DNA of 45,555 nucleotides from Candidatus Latescibacterota bacterium. GTDB lineage: Bacteria > Latescibacterota > UBA2968 > UBA8231. Positions 44,770 through 45,555 of the stretch are shown here, piece by piece. The DNA is taken from positions 1 through 45,555 of the forward strand of contig JACPJE010000177.1 in NCBI GenBank assembly GCA_016187725.1, read 5' to 3'. The translations under genes and the position numbers were made by a program. The notes below the pieces were generated by a model. That model had not been told where the DNA came from, did not search any database, and saw nothing but the letters and a program-made list of their open reading frames with translations. Position 1 is the stretch's first letter. Each line of letters opens with the position of its first letter.

Positions 44770-45555
44770 TCAGTAGATCACGAGGAGCGGCCAGGCAATG
44801 CTGGTCCGTTGGGAATGAAGGAGAAGAAGCCTTCAGGAAATGCGGTTAGCGATCCAGTAGGTGCAAGTCCTACCCCGCCAATGCTGAGCCCGGCAGGCGG
44901 GTAGCCAGCCTTGCGCCGGTTCCGGCAACGGAGGCGGCGATGCGTAGGCAGGCAAGCGCGTGGGCCACGGGAGACCGGCCTCGAAAATACTGTGAATTCC
45001 GGGAGTCCAGGCGGTTCGTGACGCTGAAGACCGCAGGAGTATCCAGCGATAGGGGGCGAGGGGATGCTCCTCCCGGCGGGGTGTGTGACCGTGGCACGTG
45101 CGCAAAGGGATCGCCCGGTAACCTGGGAGACCCCTGTCTTTCCACAAAGTGCAACCGGTGGTAGGGAGCGCCGGTGACCAGGCTCCCACGCGCCTGGCGT
45201 TGACGGAGGCAGGCCAGGCCGGTTCAGAACAAGTCTCCGTCTTGGTGGTAGGTCGTGCGCGAGGGGAACCAGAGCGGCGACCGAAGGAGCAGGGGAGTCG
45301 GAGGGCTGAGGAGTAGCGACGAGGTCGGGGAACGGGGTGGCGCCCGGACCCGGCGGAGCGAAGTCAGCCCGTGTGGATACGAACTTCACCGAGGGAACCA
45401 TGACCAATGCTTCGACGTTGGGGATCATGTCACCGCAACTCGGGAAGGTAGCGGCACAACCGCGAGCCGTATCCACGGAAGAGCCGGATGGTGGAAATCT
45501 CCAAGTCCGGATCTGGCGAGGGCCTCGGCCGGGCAACTGGCCGAGGCTACTCGAC
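44770..45555 (+). mobile_element. ORF-less group II intron (ribozyme domains; 5' boundary uncertain)
   Basis: The non-coding tail looks like a bacterial group II intron. Domain I-like sequence includes CCAGGCAATGCTGG and GGTGCAAGTCCTACC. Near the right edge, GAGCCGGAT (45481-45489), a GAAA loop and AAGTCCGGATCT resemble domain V. Next, GCCTCGGCC and GGCCGAGGC form a perfect nine-base stem (domain VI), followed by CTACTCGAC, with a branch-type A seven bases from the last base. The intron 3' end (AY) would thus fall at 45555, the window edge. No reverse transcriptase is encoded. No GUGYG start is seen at 44770-44830; GTGCG at 44731, inside the upstream gene, is the nearest candidate. The catalytic AGC appears to face GAT rather than the usual GTT. 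Confidence 0.75.

Noticed and set aside
44778..45536. A 252-residue minus-strand frame at the right end
   Set aside because: It is antisense to the group II intron ribozyme; such frames over structured RNA are a frequent annotation artefact.
45400..45555. Plus-strand frame open to the window edge, as the start of an intron-encoded reverse transcriptase
   Set aside because: It runs through the predicted domains V and VI and shows no reverse-transcriptase motif.

Overview
The window is high-GC, gene-dense bacterial chromosome from a Gram-negative (diderm) organism. The signs of two membranes are a Wza-like outer-membrane export lipoprotein, lipobox lipoproteins, SPOR domains, and a MurE with the DNPR motif of meso-diaminopimelate ligases. 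I cannot name the phylum from sequence alone. The fibronectin-III/NHL lipoproteins, high GC and dcw layout would fit an uncultured or deep-branching lineage, but that is inference. The right edge stops at what looks like the 3' end of a group II intron, as a contig broken at a repeat would.

Layout. 1-3549: UbiA-type prenyltransferase and GH38 mannosidase. 3610-8322: two paralogous fibronectin-III lipoproteins on the minus strand, the second interrupted by one in-frame stop, flanking a coiled-coil tail-anchored protein. 8434-8798: tRNA-Ala(UGC), its terminator and a small membrane protein. 8882-10516: thiolase and SSB, convergent around a shared hairpin terminator. 10800-16943: one tightly packed plus-strand operon, yyaL-like / CNB-domain protein / PqqD-like / nucleotidyltransferase / Wza-like exporter / cysK. 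16918-18746: secreted protein of unknown function and a serine hydrolase (minus). 18766-22206: a sulfur operon with a promoter at its head and a hairpin terminator at its end: MerR-type regulator, IscA, IscS, rhodanese-MoeB. 22223-22852: trmB.

22966-35716 is the division and cell wall (dcw) cluster: promoter with MraZ boxes, mraZ, rsmH, ftsL, ftsI, murE, murF, ftsW, murC, ftsQ, ftsA, ftsZ. Almost every junction overlaps. mraY, murD and murG, which usually flank ftsW, are absent. After ftsZ come two strong hairpins, an RNA 2'-phosphotransferase (kptA), and then an exopolysaccharide block. This block holds a Wzz/tyrosine autokinase that carries an extra membrane segment and two C-terminal SPOR domains, a Wzy/ligase-like polymerase, a 45-residue membrane protein and a GT4 glycosyltransferase.

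The right end (42604-45555) is accessory DNA: a truncated DDE transposase, a lower-GC GT39/ArnT-like glycosyltransferase, and an ORF-less group II intron ribozyme region.

The observation I rate highest is the SPOR-tailed polysaccharide tyrosine autokinase lying directly downstream of ftsZ. SPOR domains bind septal peptidoglycan, so the architecture suggests a physical link between polysaccharide export and the division site.
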